A stretch of 48,523 bases of DNA from Bacteroidales bacterium. GTDB taxonomy: Bacteria > Bacteroidota > Bacteroidia > Bacteroidales > FEN-979. The position numbers were made by a program, and so were the translations under genes. The stretch covers positions 1 to 48,523 of the forward strand of contig JALNZC010000030.1 of assembly GCA_023229525.1 (NCBI GenBank). The letters run 5' to 3'. The notes below the pieces were generated by a model. It was not told where the DNA came from, ran no database searches, and worked only from the letters and a program-made list of their open reading frames with translations. This document shows positions 22,367-31,334 of this stretch, in pieces (the first letter of the stretch is position 1; each line of letters opens with the position of its first letter).

Positions 22367-25093
22367 GCGGTAGTTTCTCAGGTATTTTCCATATCCTACA
22401 ACAAGGTTCAACTGTACCTGGTTCATCAAATGTCCTATATCGAACGGGGTATTGCCACGTATCCCCGACTCGAGTTCCTTGTTTCCGTTTTGATTGAACA
22501 AATAAAGTTCATTTGTTTCGGGTGCAACAAATCCAATCATTACCTTGTTATCCGGTATGCGGATGAGAAAGGGTGGTACGGTAATTTCCCTGCGAAAAGC
22601 ATAGGAGTATAGAAGTTTATAGTTGCGGTTATAATAATCGATACGGTTTTTATCGGTAAAAATGAATTCAAGTTGTCCGGTTCCCGTGATGTCTTCATAA
22701 AAGAACCGGTGCGCCTGAGAAAATAGATTCAATGTTACTTCGGAAGTGCGACCGTTTTCCTGGATGAAAAGCACCTTGCCAAAAGGATCGGTTGTCAAGA
22801 GGATTCCCTTCCTGCTTGTCCTGTTGGGGTAAAATCCGGAATTTGGGGAGTGTCTGAATTTTGATCCCAAACCGACCAGCGTGGTACCTGTTCCGTCGAC
22901 AATCATAGCATTACCTTTGCTTCCTGAAATGAATAGAAAGTCGCTGCCATTGATTTTCTGATATTCAATCGGACGGATGATTTCTTCATTAATGTTTGGC
23001 CGTTGCCAGTTTTCCATTGATAAACCATCCAGCGTGAAATGATATACACGATGATCCTGAAAGGCTACCAGGATACTTAAATCACGGTTTCGGCCATTCT
23101 CAATGACAGTTATACCATTTGTCGCGTTCAGCGGAAAACGCATGGGGAATTTATCGGCAAAATGACCGTTTTCATTCAGGAGATAAAGATGGGTATCGGT
23201 ATTGAATAACAGAAATACTGTATCATTTCCAGGGAGTTTGATGGAGTGAATTTCACTTTTAAGGTCGCCCATGAGATGCAACTTCCATGCTATATTACCA
23301 TTCGCATTAATCTGATACAGGTTACTGGCAATGTCGGTTACCATAACCACAGGAGAACCCCCATTGGCGTATATCCGGATAATCTGGGGGCGACCGGTAA
23401 TGGTAGTATCGAGTTTAGTTTGCCATTCCAGGGGACCTTCTTTACCCTGGTTGGGATCATAGCGTAACAGAATGTTCGAATAAAACAACCCATCCATACT
23501 GGAATACTGAAAGGCAACCGATTCGAATTTGCGGATACTGTCCATCACCGGTTCTATCTGATCGGAAAGCTCCTGACTTAACATGGTTTTCAATGACATG
23601 ACTGCGTTCCGGGTATTGAAAAAACAGAACACATTCGATTTTGCATTCAAATCAGCAGCAAAATCAACGTAAACTTTGTCTTTGGCAAGGGTTGTATTTT
23701 CCTGCCAGGCTTCAATCACGGGTTCAAGGTCACCGGGATTTGAGCCAAAAATGATATATCCGTTAAGAAAAGTATAACATTTTGCATCGACTTTATTGAA
23801 CAAATCGCCAAAAATGGCAGGAAGAAAACCGGGAAGCGCCATTTTATAAAAACGCTGCCCCTTGAAAGTACCCGAATCCATTTTTATTCCTGTCGCATTG
23901 GCTAATTTTTCCAGGTTTAATCCGGCTGCCTTTTCGTCCCCACATTGTAACGCAGTATATGCAATGTCGGCAGAAGATTTTAAATCTTTTATCACAAAAA
24001 TACCACCCTCAAACCCGACCCAGGGAAGGAAATAATCGGTTATATTCACATGGTATTGGTTGAAAAGACGGGTTACAGCATTTTGGTCACCGGTAAAACT
24101 CTCTTCACGCGGCATCCTGCTTTGAAATCGTTGGCTATAACGGTAAGGATTACTCCATCCGTATGAAGTGAAGTACAATACCTGTTCGGGAATGATGGAA
24201 GCAATTTCGGTTTTCTGGGGTTGCTGATCTGTGAATAACGATAAAAAGTGCTGATTACTATCGGATGCAACTGTAATCCCGGTAAAAAGCAATTCATCTT
24301 TTTTAATGATCAGATCAAGTCCGCTCCAATCAGCAAAATAGGCGAATTTGATAAGGTCAGGGATGTTTTCAATCCTGGTGATTTTCGAAAGAACAAGCGA
24401 AAAAAAACGGTAATTGACATAGATATTGGCATCTGCTTTTTTTCCTGAAGTGGCTTCCACAAGGCGAAACCCGGTTGATGCGGCCAAAGGCGTGTTCAGT
24501 GAAAGACGGTCGATGGCTTTTTTAACCAGATCGGGGTGATAAGAAGCAAGGAAAACTCCTTTGAGCACTGCGAAATAAAATGAGTCATTACTTCCCTTTA
24601 TACTGATCCTGTGAAGTTTTGTGGTGAAGTAAGGCGTTTCGGTCACAACGGCTTTACCGGCGCTTATTTCATTTACGAAGTCAAGGATATAGGATTCAGG
24701 ATTGGAACCGCTAACCGATGCAAGATAGAGGGCTGCAAAATTGTTACGACCGCTGAGGGTAATGGAAATCAGGACATGATATTGCTGGAAAATTTTATTG
24801 ATTTTAACATTTTTCCGGCTTGCTGAATCGACGAACTGTAATTCATTCCTTACGGTGTTAATCCCAGGGAACCGGGAGATTGCCTTCCAAAGCAAGTTGG
24901 AACGGTTGAGCTCTTCCAGCAGGTTTCCTGCTTTGTTGAGTTTAATGATAAGGGCTGTATTTCCGGGAATGGCATTAAAAGGTGACTCGGATGGCCGGCC
25001 GATTCTTCCGTACAGGTTGTATCCAAGCCATGAAATAACGGCAAGGGTTACCAGTGAAATAAGAATGAGTAATGTGATCCTGAGATTTCTCAT
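22352..25093 (-). CDS. Large membrane-anchored protein with C-terminal propeller-like repeats, function unknown
   Basis: I do not recognise a named family for these 913 residues. One N-terminal membrane helix (about 6-27) is followed by a region opening NTALIIKLNKAGNLLEELNRSNLLW, which recalls DUF3352-type proteins that bind or sense something outside the inner membrane. The second half (about 560-900) carries repeated strand motifs such as GSPVVMVTDIASNLYQINANG and DLSILVAFQDHRVYHF, like beta-propeller blades. There are no enzyme motifs. A promoter-like ATTG-N19-TACTTTTG is in front. Its end overlaps the glucosaminidase end. It is probably an envelope protein, perhaps with a partner-binding propeller. 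Confidence 0.85.
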   Translation of the reverse strand: MRNLRITLLILISLVTLAVISWLGYNLYGRIGRPSESPFNAIPGNTALIIKLNKAGNLLEELNRSNLLWKAISRFPGINTVRNELQFVDSASRKNVKINKIFQQYHVLISITLSGRNNFAALYLASVSGSNPESYILDFVNEISAGKAVVTETPYFTTKLHRISIKGSNDSFYFAVLKGVFLASYHPDLVKKAIDRLSLNTPLAASTGFRLVEATSGKKADANIYVNYRFFSLVLSKITRIENIPDLIKFAYFADWSGLDLIIKKDELLFTGITVASDSNQHFLSLFTDQQPQKTEIASIIPEQVLYFTSYGWSNPYRYSQRFQSRMPREESFTGDQNAVTRLFNQYHVNITDYFLPWVGFEGGIFVIKDLKSSADIAYTALQCGDEKAAGLNLEKLANATGIKMDSGTFKGQRFYKMALPGFLPAIFGDLFNKVDAKCYTFLNGYIIFGSNPGDLEPVIEAWQENTTLAKDKVYVDFAADLNAKSNVFCFFNTRNAVMSLKTMLSQELSDQIEPVMDSIRKFESVAFQYSSMDGLFYSNILLRYDPNQGKEGPLEWQTKLDTTITGRPQIIRIYANGGSPVVMVTDIASNLYQINANGNIAWKLHLMGDLKSEIHSIKLPGNDTVFLLFNTDTHLYLLNENGHFADKFPMRFPLNATNGITVIENGRNRDLSILVAFQDHRVYHFTLDGLSMENWQRPNINEEIIRPIEYQKINGSDFLFISGSKGNAMIVDGTGTTLVGLGSKFRHSPNSGFYPNRTSRKGILLTTDPFGKVLFIQENGRTSEVTLNLFSQAHRFFYEDITGTGQLEFIFTDKNRIDYYNRNYKLLYSYAFRREITVPPFLIRIPDNKVMIGFVAPETNELYLFNQNGNKELESGIRGNTPFDIGHLMNQVQLNLVVGYGKYLRNYRLPKF

Positions 25094-25121
25094 CGTGGAC
25101 TATCCCTGGAATAAGCAAGTG

Positions 25122-25152
25122 CAAAAGTACTCGAAAATTGACAATGGACAAT
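25122..25152 (-). promoter_or_regulatory. Candidate promoter of the 913-residue protein gene
   Basis: Minus-strand ATTG (25152-25149), exactly 19 bases, then TACTTTTG (25129-25122), a full -7 match. The leader would be about 22 bases. The -33 element borders the heptamer array behind rnhB. Confidence 0.5.
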
Positions 25153-25169
25153 CCTCAATTCAATACCAT

Positions 25170-25232
25170 CTAGCATCCTGCATCGGGAGCGAAACGCTCT
25201 TCATCCTGTATCCTGTATCCCGCATCCTGTAT
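25170..25232 (-). repeat. Heptamer array behind rnhB with a GC-rich stem insert
   Basis: Units in register: CTAGCAT, CCTGCAT, a 21-base insert (25184-25204), then CCTGTAT, CCTGTAT, CCCGCAT, CCTGTAT. The insert is exactly three heptamers long and contains GAGCG-AAA-CGCTC, a perfect small stem. About 19 bases of it and its neighbour unit are identical to the CGCTCCCGATGCAGGATGC part of the 14.8 kb array. The last unit ends 25 bases before the rnhB stop. Confidence 0.9.
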
Positions 25233-25257
25233 CCCGTTTTTTCCATCACAGGAAACC

Positions 25258-25854
25258 TCAGACCTGCAATTTTAGCTGTTCTGCCAACCGAAAGCTTTTA
25301 CGGTGGTATGGTGTCAAACCTGAAACGATGATCCCGGTCCGGTGCTTTTTACATGGATATCCCTTATTGTTTTTCCAGTCGTAACCGGGATATTCTTCAT
25401 GGATGAGGTCCATATAATCATCTCGGTAAGTCTTTGCAAGTACTGATGCAGCAGCAATCGAAAGGTATTTACCGTCACCTTTAACAATACAGAGATGTGG
25501 AATATCAAGATAAGGTTTGAAGCGGTTTCCGTCGATCAGTAATAGCTGGGGAAGGGTTTGCAATTGGGAAATGGCCTGATGCATGGCAAGGATAGAGGCA
25601 TTAAGAATATTGATCTGATCTATGACCCCGGCATCGACACTGCTGACCGCCCATGCCAGTGCATTGGATTCTATAATAACCCGTAACCGGAACCGCTGTT
25701 TTGCTGTCAGTTTTTTCGAATCGGTCAACACTTCATCCCGGAAATCCCGGGGAAGAATCACTGCGGCGGCAAATACAGGTCCGGCAAGACAACCCCTCCC
25801 GGCTTCATCACAACCAGCTTCAATCAGTTCTTCGGTATAGTGACCATGCAGCAT
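25258..25854 (-). CDS. rnhB: Ribonuclease HII
   Basis: The 198-residue protein is a complete RNase HII. The catalytic acids are Asp16 and Glu17 in GCDEAGRG, Asp108 in LLIDGNR, and Asp145 or Asp146 in AKTYRDDYMD. The enzyme cuts RNA in RNA-DNA hybrids and removes single ribonucleotides from DNA. The start gives the usual few residues before the first catalytic strand. The gene is followed by a heptamer array with a stem insert and preceded by the DUF6427-like membrane gene on the same strand, 39 bases away. Confidence 0.95.
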   Translation of the reverse strand: MLHGHYTEELIEAGCDEAGRGCLAGPVFAAAVILPRDFRDEVLTDSKKLTAKQRFRLRVIIESNALAWAVSSVDAGVIDQINILNASILAMHQAISQLQTLPQLLLIDGNRFKPYLDIPHLCIVKGDGKYLSIAAASVLAKTYRDDYMDLIHEEYPGYDWKNNKGYPCKKHRTGIIVSGLTPYHRKSFRLAEQLKLQV

Positions 25855-25893
25855 TCCTTTTTATTAAACGCGATCTTACCCTGATCGTTCCTT

Positions 25894-26892
25894 TCAGGAG
25901 AAATAAAAGGGGTAGATCACATGGTTATTGATCAGTAAAAGGATGAATAAAATCAGAAGAATAATTTCCACTGCGCGTGTTTTCTTAAGGCTTGTCAGCA
26001 CATATGTGATAATCATTGCCAGTGCAGGAGTAGTAAGTGCAGGATGATAAACCGCCAGTGAGCGGGCAAAGGCAAACGACAAAATGGTAAAGACCAGTAT
26101 CCATATAAACAGATTGAACTTTGCCCGCAATTCAACTGTCTTTTCCATTGAGCTCCTCCATAATTTTACGATTCCCCATATTGTCAGAAGTATAACGACA
26201 CCCTCCGTTATCCAGAAATCGGAGTGGAATGGGTTTGGATAGAAAAGAACCCGCCGGAAAAAATCAGGATATTCCCTTGCCCTTAAAACCAGCTCATCAT
26301 TCCATAAGTAAAAAACACTCAGATATATGAATGGGGTTAATAATCCAATGGTAGAGGCGATCCATTCCCTCCAGGCGCCGGACCGGAATATCAGAAAACT
26401 GACGATTACAAAGCCAAACCAAAAAAGAACAGGGATGTAAAAAAAGCTTGCCAAAGCGGTAAAAAATCCGGCTGCGAAAACCCGGTCAAAATGCTCCGGT
26501 TTGCTATAAATGATAAGTAAATGGTGAAGGACCAAGAGGATAAACAGGAGGGCAATCGTAGTAGGTGTAAGGGTCAACTGACCGGGTAACAAACTCATTA
26601 AAACCAAAAATACCAAGGCGGAAAGCGATGAGTTTTTAAGTGTAAGTTCGTTTTTGTTAAGGATTAGTGAAAAGAAGTAGGTTTCCCCACATACCAGAAA
26701 AAAACCAAGGACCGTGGCTAACAATGGTGACTCCCTTAACAAGTCATAGAGGAGAGAATAGAGTAATACCGGTCCATCCGGAGGCGGCATCTGGGGAGGA
26801 TGGAGAAAGGCAGGAAGCCATAATACTACACCGATAATACCGATCAGGAGATATTGAACGAAAAAACTCGATTTAAAAAATTTAATATACAC
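25894..26892 (-). CDS. Multi-pass membrane protein, DUF6427-like
   Basis: The 332 residues form about ten membrane helices, with long hydrophobic runs throughout and few charged residues, mostly in short loops such as KPEHFDRV and MEKTVELRAKF. It resembles the Bacteroidota-specific family DUF6427, whose role is unknown; the match rests on general helix pattern and the N-terminal MYIKFFKSSFFVQYLLI, so it is tentative. No catalytic motif is visible. It lies between rnhB and purD on the minus strand. Its upstream space contains a 23-unit octamer array belonging to the end of purD. Confidence 0.7.
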   Translation of the reverse strand: MYIKFFKSSFFVQYLLIGIIGVVLWLPAFLHPPQMPPPDGPVLLYSLLYDLLRESPLLATVLGFFLVCGETYFFSLILNKNELTLKNSSLSALVFLVLMSLLPGQLTLTPTTIALLFILLVLHHLLIIYSKPEHFDRVFAAGFFTALASFFYIPVLFWFGFVIVSFLIFRSGAWREWIASTIGLLTPFIYLSVFYLWNDELVLRAREYPDFFRRVLFYPNPFHSDFWITEGVVILLTIWGIVKLWRSSMEKTVELRAKFNLFIWILVFTILSFAFARSLAVYHPALTTPALAMIITYVLTSLKKTRAVEIILLILFILLLINNHVIYPFYFS

Positions 26893-26962
26893 GGGGGAAA
26901 GTTATAAAGAACGCAAAAATCAAAACTCAAAGCTACAACTCCAAATTCAAATCCAAAACACC

Positions 26963-27146
26963 TTCATTTCACCATCTCACCATCTTACCACCTCACCATC
27001 TCACCACCTCACCATCTCACCATCTCATCATCTCACCACCTCACCATCTCACCATCTCATCATCTCACCACCTCACCATCTCACCACCTCATTATCTCAC
27101 CATCTCATCATCTCACCATTTCACCATCTCACCATCTCATCATTTC
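26963..27146 (-). repeat. 23-unit octamer array behind purD, cytosine-free on the sense strand
   Basis: Twenty-three eight-base units in unbroken register; from 26971 every unit fits A-Y-Y-A-Y-Y-T-Y. Only C/T changes occur, while the A at positions 1 and 4 and the T at 7 never vary. The most common word is ACCATCTC, with ACCACCTC and ATCATCTC. The plus strand has no G from 26933 to 27146, so the purD-sense RNA is cytosine-free for 214 bases. It ends eight bases from the purD stop. Confidence 0.95.
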
Positions 27147-27154
27147 GCCAACTT

Positions 27155-28435
27155 TCATTCAAGATCGAATCCGATGTCCCTTCTGAAATATTTTCCTTCA
27201 AAATCGATCTTATCAGCATTCTCATAAGATTTTGAAAGGGCATCATGAAGGGAGTTTCCAAGGCTTGTCAGGGCGAGTACCCTGCCACCGTTTGTTTCGG
27301 TTTGCCGGGTTTCAGAATTGATTCTCGTACCGGAATGAAAGACCAATGTGTCAGTGATCAACGCTTCTCCGGTAAGGATTTTTCCTTTTTCGTACGAACC
27401 GGGGTATCCTGCTGACACCATCATAACGGTGGCTGCATATCGTGGATCCACGGTAATGGTCTCATCGCCAAGTCGCTGCTGCGTTGTAGCAAGTAAAAGT
27501 TTAACCAGGTCGTTCTGCAGACGCGGGATGATCGACTCTGTTTCCGGATCGCCCAACCGGCAATTATATTCAATCAAATAGGGATCTCCATGAACATTCA
27601 TCAAACCAAAAAAGATAAACCCCCGGTAGTCTATATTGTCCGTTTTTAATCCCGAAATGGTGCGTTGAATGATCCTCGATTCAACCTTGTCCATAAAAGA
27701 ACGATCGGCAAAAGGTACCGGGGAAACAGATCCCATTCCTCCTGTATTCAGACCGGTGTCACCCTCTCCGATTTTTTTGTAATCTTTTGCTTCAGGTAAA
27801 ATCTTGTAGCTTATTCCATCGGTCAGAATAAAAACGGAAAGCTCTGTCCCATGTAGAAATTCTTCTACAACAACCTTGCGGGAAGCTTCTGCGAAACGTG
27901 CATTAAGGAGCATTGCATTGAATTCGTCGACTGCTTCACCAAACGTTTTACATATAATGACTCCTTTTCCCGCAGCCAATCCATCGGCCTTTAAGACATA
28001 GGGAGGTTGAAGCGTCTTTAAGTAAGCCACACCTTGTTCAAATGTTGAAAGATCAAAAGTCATGTATTTTGCTGTAGGAATTCTATGGAGGATCATGAAT
28101 TTTTTGGCAAAATCTTTACTTCCTTCGAGCATGGCTGCATTCCTGACAGGACCAATTACAGGAATGGAACGGATTCCGGGATTGGCCAGAAAAAAATCAT
28201 GAATACCTGCGACGAGTGGATCCTCGGGTCCAACGATTACCATGTTGATATTGTATTTCAGTACTGCTGATTTTATGGCCTGAAAATCGTTAACGGATAT
28301 GTCCAGGTTGGTGCCCAGTGATGAAGTTCCTGCATTTCCGGGAGCAATATATAGATGTGAAAGGAGATGACTTTGAACAAGTTTCCAGGCAAGCGCGTGT
28401 TCACGGCCTCCCGAACCAAGCAAAAGGATATTCAT
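27155..28435 (-). CDS. purD: Phosphoribosylamine-glycine ligase
   Basis: The 426 residues are a full-length PurD (GARS) with normal family length. Evidence is the N-terminal NILLLGSGGREHALAW, the ATP-grasp motifs PYVLKADGLAAGKGVIICK and VEEFLHGTELSVF, and LIEYNCRLGDPETESI, the conserved metal-binding region. It joins glycine to phosphoribosylamine in purine synthesis using ATP, in the cytoplasm. The gene follows the glycosyltransferase by six bases on the same strand, so they are probably co-transcribed. The octamer array begins eight bases after the stop. Confidence 0.96.
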   Translation of the reverse strand: MNILLLGSGGREHALAWKLVQSHLLSHLYIAPGNAGTSSLGTNLDISVNDFQAIKSAVLKYNINMVIVGPEDPLVAGIHDFFLANPGIRSIPVIGPVRNAAMLEGSKDFAKKFMILHRIPTAKYMTFDLSTFEQGVAYLKTLQPPYVLKADGLAAGKGVIICKTFGEAVDEFNAMLLNARFAEASRKVVVEEFLHGTELSVFILTDGISYKILPEAKDYKKIGEGDTGLNTGGMGSVSPVPFADRSFMDKVESRIIQRTISGLKTDNIDYRGFIFFGLMNVHGDPYLIEYNCRLGDPETESIIPRLQNDLVKLLLATTQQRLGDETITVDPRYAATVMMVSAGYPGSYEKGKILTGEALITDTLVFHSGTRINSETRQTETNGGRVLALTSLGNSLHDALSKSYENADKIDFEGKYFRRDIGFDLE

Positions 28436-28441
28436 AAAATA

Positions 28442-29569
28442 TCAGGATTTAACAGCTTTTTCAATCGATTCCCATAGCCGGTCAGCAGTCAGTTGCCAGG
28501 AAAAAAGATCTTTGCGCCGGCGGCCACGAACGATCAGTTCCTTCCGGATACTCTCATATTGATAAGCCTTGTAAAGCGCTTCGGCAATGGATTCAGGATT
28601 GAAAGGATCAACATACAAGGCGGCATCGCCGGCAACTTCGGGCATAGAGGTAACATTGGAGGTGATTACCGGTATATCGCACCGGAAGGCCTCAATAATG
28701 GGGATACCAAAACCTTCAAAATAGGAAACGTAGGTCAGTGCAAGTGCAGCGCCCAGTACTCCGGAAAGTTCATCAACGGTAAGTCGTCCCGTAAAAATAA
28801 CATCATCTGAAAAGACCATCCGGTTATAGGCAAAATCTATATCCCGGGTCCACCATTTTCTTGCCCCAACAATTAGCAGTTTGACCTCCGACGGGTTGGA
28901 TTTTTTGAAAAGATCAAAAGCCCGGAAAAGGTTGACCAGATTTTTTCTGGGATGCAGTGAACCAATGAAAACAAAATAAGGAAGCCCCTTGGTATATTGA
29001 TTTCTGATCTTTTCCCTTTCATTTTCTGAAAGAGGACGATAAGCCTCGTGTGCGCCATCATAAACCACATCGATCTTGTCAGGACTCACCCGGTATTGTT
29101 TGATAATATCTTCCTTGGAAAAACCTGATACCGTGGCAATACGTACCGCCTTTTGGGCATATTTCGGAAAATACTGACGATAATAACGCCTTGTCCAGAA
29201 TGGAATATCCTGCGGATAATGTTCGAAATTCAAATCGTGAAATACCGCCATTGACTTTACCGGTGTTTTCAATGAGAGAAAACCATCGGGCGAAAGGAAC
29301 AGATCTGGTTTGATTGTTCCCAGCAATTTGGGGAGAGCCCATTCGAACCACAGATAATATAGTACCGGGTGTCGCGACTGGGGGAACTGAATAATGGGTG
29401 TAATGTTGTCGGAGAAAAGAAAATCAGGATCATATTCCCTGTCGAAAATAAAGTAGAAATGGTGCTCAGGATGCTGTGTGGTAATACGTTTCAGCGTTTC
29501 ATATGTAAACCATCCAATTCCTTCCAGTTTGTTGAGAATAAGGAGCCGGGTATTTATTGCAATGTTCAT
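28442..29569 (-). CDS. GT-B family glycosyltransferase (GT4 type)
   Basis: A 375-residue two-domain glycosyltransferase. The N-terminal half has NTRLLILNKLEGIGWFTYETLKR for acceptor binding, and the C-terminal half has the GT4 hallmarks: FVFIGSLHPRKN (about 203-214) and the E-x7-E motif in YFEGFGIPIIEAFRC. These enzymes transfer a sugar from a nucleotide sugar, typically in surface-polysaccharide or LPS assembly. The sugar cannot be predicted. It is divergent from the flippase-Wzz-ligase operon across 198 bases, so it is plausibly part of the same polysaccharide system. No signal peptide is visible, which fits a cytoplasmic or membrane-peripheral enzyme. Confidence 0.88.
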   Translation of the reverse strand: MNIAINTRLLILNKLEGIGWFTYETLKRITTQHPEHHFYFIFDREYDPDFLFSDNITPIIQFPQSRHPVLYYLWFEWALPKLLGTIKPDLFLSPDGFLSLKTPVKSMAVFHDLNFEHYPQDIPFWTRRYYRQYFPKYAQKAVRIATVSGFSKEDIIKQYRVSPDKIDVVYDGAHEAYRPLSENEREKIRNQYTKGLPYFVFIGSLHPRKNLVNLFRAFDLFKKSNPSEVKLLIVGARKWWTRDIDFAYNRMVFSDDVIFTGRLTVDELSGVLGAALALTYVSYFEGFGIPIIEAFRCDIPVITSNVTSMPEVAGDAALYVDPFNPESIAEALYKAYQYESIRKELIVRGRRRKDLFSWQLTADRLWESIEKAVKS

Positions 29570-29739
29570 TAATATTCTTATCTTTTCTATGAATAATCAC
29601 TCCCTTTTCTGAGACTTGTAACTGTCGTTGGAATGCACAGGAGGTGATGACTTTTATAAGTGATTTCCGAATAAACAGAATTATTATTTAAGTTTGTAGC
29701 AAATATCTGAATATTTTTTGAGTTATAACTAAAAGTTAT

Positions 29740-29756
29740 CTATCCGGATAGCTTTT
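29740..29756 (+). promoter_or_regulatory. Palindrome before the polysaccharide operon, possible operator or attenuator
   Basis: CTATCCGGATAG (29740-29751) is a perfect 12-base palindrome. It sits inside a longer AAAAG ... CTTTT inverted repeat (29731-29756) that runs into a T-tract and TATTTTTG (29756-29763). That box is only four bases from the ATG, so the element reads more like an operator or a terminator-like attenuator than an ordinary promoter. Confidence 0.35.
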
Positions 29757-29767
29757 ATTTTTGGTTC

Positions 29768-31243
29768 ATGCAGCGGAAATTCCTGACAAATCTGGGGTTA
29801 CTCCTTACTCTTAATCTTCTCATTAAACCGGTCTGGATTTTTGGGATTGATCTTACAGTACAGCGGACAGTAGGTGTATCCGATTACGGTTTTTATTTTG
29901 TTATTCTGAATTTCTCATTTCTTTTTAATATCATCCTTGATTTAGGGATCACCAATTTCAATAACCGGAATATAGCCCAAAATAACCATTTACTGAATAA
30001 GCATTTCTCCGGGATATTGGTGCTGAAGCTATTGCTGGGAGTGGTTTATGTTCTAATTGCCTTCTTGATTGCCTTGATCTTGAGATACAGTGCGGATCAG
30101 TTCCGTTTATTGGGCTGGCTGGCCCTTAACCAGTTCCTTCTTTCGTTTATACTATACCTGCGTTCAAATATTTCAGGGTTTCTGATGTTCAAGACCGACA
30201 GTATACTTTCTGTCCTGGATCGACTGCTGATGATTCTATTATGCGGCGCCTTGTTATTCGGCCATATCACTGAATCACCATTCCGTATTGAATGGTTTGT
30301 TTATTCCCAGACAGTCGCTTATACCATCACAGCCTTCGCTGCTTTTCTGATCGTCGTGAAAAAAGCACATTTCCGGAAACTGAACTGGAACTGGCCCTTT
30401 TTCCTGATGATTATGAAACAGAGTCTCCCATTTGCCCTGCTGGTTTTGCTTATGACATTCTATAACCGCCTTGATCCGGTGATGATTGAAAGTTTGCTTT
30501 CCGAAAAACTGGGGAATGAACAAGCCGGGATATACGCTTCGGGGTTCAGATTACTTGATGCAGCTAATATGATCGCTTACCTTTTTGCTGTATTGCTGGT
30601 TCCGATTTTTTCTAAAATGATCAAGAACAAGCAGCCACTCGAAAATATTTTGAAACTTTCGTTCACATTGGTCATCACCCTGGCAATTATTGTAGCAGTC
30701 GGATCATTTTTTTACAGCAATGAGATAATCCGGCTTTTGTATGATGCGCATATAGAAGCTTCGACCCGGGTATTCCGGTTTTTGATCCTTGGATTTATTG
30801 CCGTTTCTACGACCTATATCTTCGGTACCTTGCTTACTGCGAATGGAAATTTGGTTCAGCTTAATTACATTGCATTATCCGGGCTGTTGATCAATTTTGT
30901 GCTGAATTATCTTTTGATTCCCCATCTTTTGGCAGCAGGGTCGGCCATTTCAAGCCTGATAACCCAGTTTACGATGGCTGTTACCCAGGTAATCCTGGTT
31001 CAGCGAATCTTCAAATTCCCGGTCAATTATCGATACCTTGCAACCTTATTGCTCTTTTTCCTCGGTGTTATCTTTTTCAACATAATCTCGCGGGTTTATC
31101 TGATTCATTGGTCTTTCCTGCCTGACAGATTAGAATGGTTAGGCAATTTCAGCCTGATGCTGTTATGCTCGGTTTTCCTGGCAGTTCTTTTACGCCTTTG
31201 GAGTCTGGGGGCGTTTATGAAAATACTTCATGAAGAACGGTGA
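29768..31243 (+). CDS. Polysaccharide flippase (Wzx / MATE-like)
   Basis: The 491-residue protein has about 12-14 hydrophobic helices over its whole length, with the MVF-like (Wzx/RfbX) opening KFLTNLGLLLTLNLLIKPVWIFGIDL. Such flippases move lipid-linked oligosaccharide units across the inner membrane. It is the first gene of a short surface-polysaccharide operon (flippase, two Wzz-like, ligase). The start ATG 29768 is supported by hydrophobic helix 1 beginning about 12 residues later. The upstream palindrome may regulate it. The sugar repeat cannot be inferred from the window, and the transferases for it, apart from the divergent GT4, lie elsewhere. Confidence 0.88.
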   Translation: MQRKFLTNLGLLLTLNLLIKPVWIFGIDLTVQRTVGVSDYGFYFVILNFSFLFNIILDLGITNFNNRNIAQNNHLLNKHFSGILVLKLLLGVVYVLIAFLIALILRYSADQFRLLGWLALNQFLLSFILYLRSNISGFLMFKTDSILSVLDRLLMILLCGALLFGHITESPFRIEWFVYSQTVAYTITAFAAFLIVVKKAHFRKLNWNWPFFLMIMKQSLPFALLVLLMTFYNRLDPVMIESLLSEKLGNEQAGIYASGFRLLDAANMIAYLFAVLLVPIFSKMIKNKQPLENILKLSFTLVITLAIIVAVGSFFYSNEIIRLLYDAHIEASTRVFRFLILGFIAVSTTYIFGTLLTANGNLVQLNYIALSGLLINFVLNYLLIPHLLAAGSAISSLITQFTMAVTQVILVQRIFKFPVNYRYLATLLLFFLGVIFFNIISRVYLIHWSFLPDRLEWLGNFSLMLLCSVFLAVLLRLWSLGAFMKILHEER

Positions 31244-31250
31244 CATATTC

Positions 31251-31276
31251 ATTTCAAACCAACATTTCAAACCAAC
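31251..31276 (+). repeat. Perfect 13-base direct repeat before the wzz promoter
   Basis: ATTTCAAACCAAC occurs twice in tandem without a mismatch, ending five bases before the -33 TTTG. The position and the direct-repeat form suggest a binding site for a regulator, but nothing in the window identifies one. Confidence 0.7.
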
Positions 31277-31281
31277 TTTCT

Positions 31282-31312
31282 TTTGGACATAAAGAATTAT
31301 TGCATACTTTTG
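31282..31312 (+). promoter_or_regulatory. Promoter with perfect -33 and -7 elements for the wzz-ligase genes
   Basis: TTTG (31282-31285), exactly 19 bases, TACTTTTG (31305-31312): both elements match the Bacteroidota consensus fully. Transcription would start near 31319, 16 bases before the ATG. The tandem 13-base repeat lies directly upstream. Confidence 0.7.
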
Positions 31313-31334
31313 ACAAAAAATAGATTTTTCTGTT

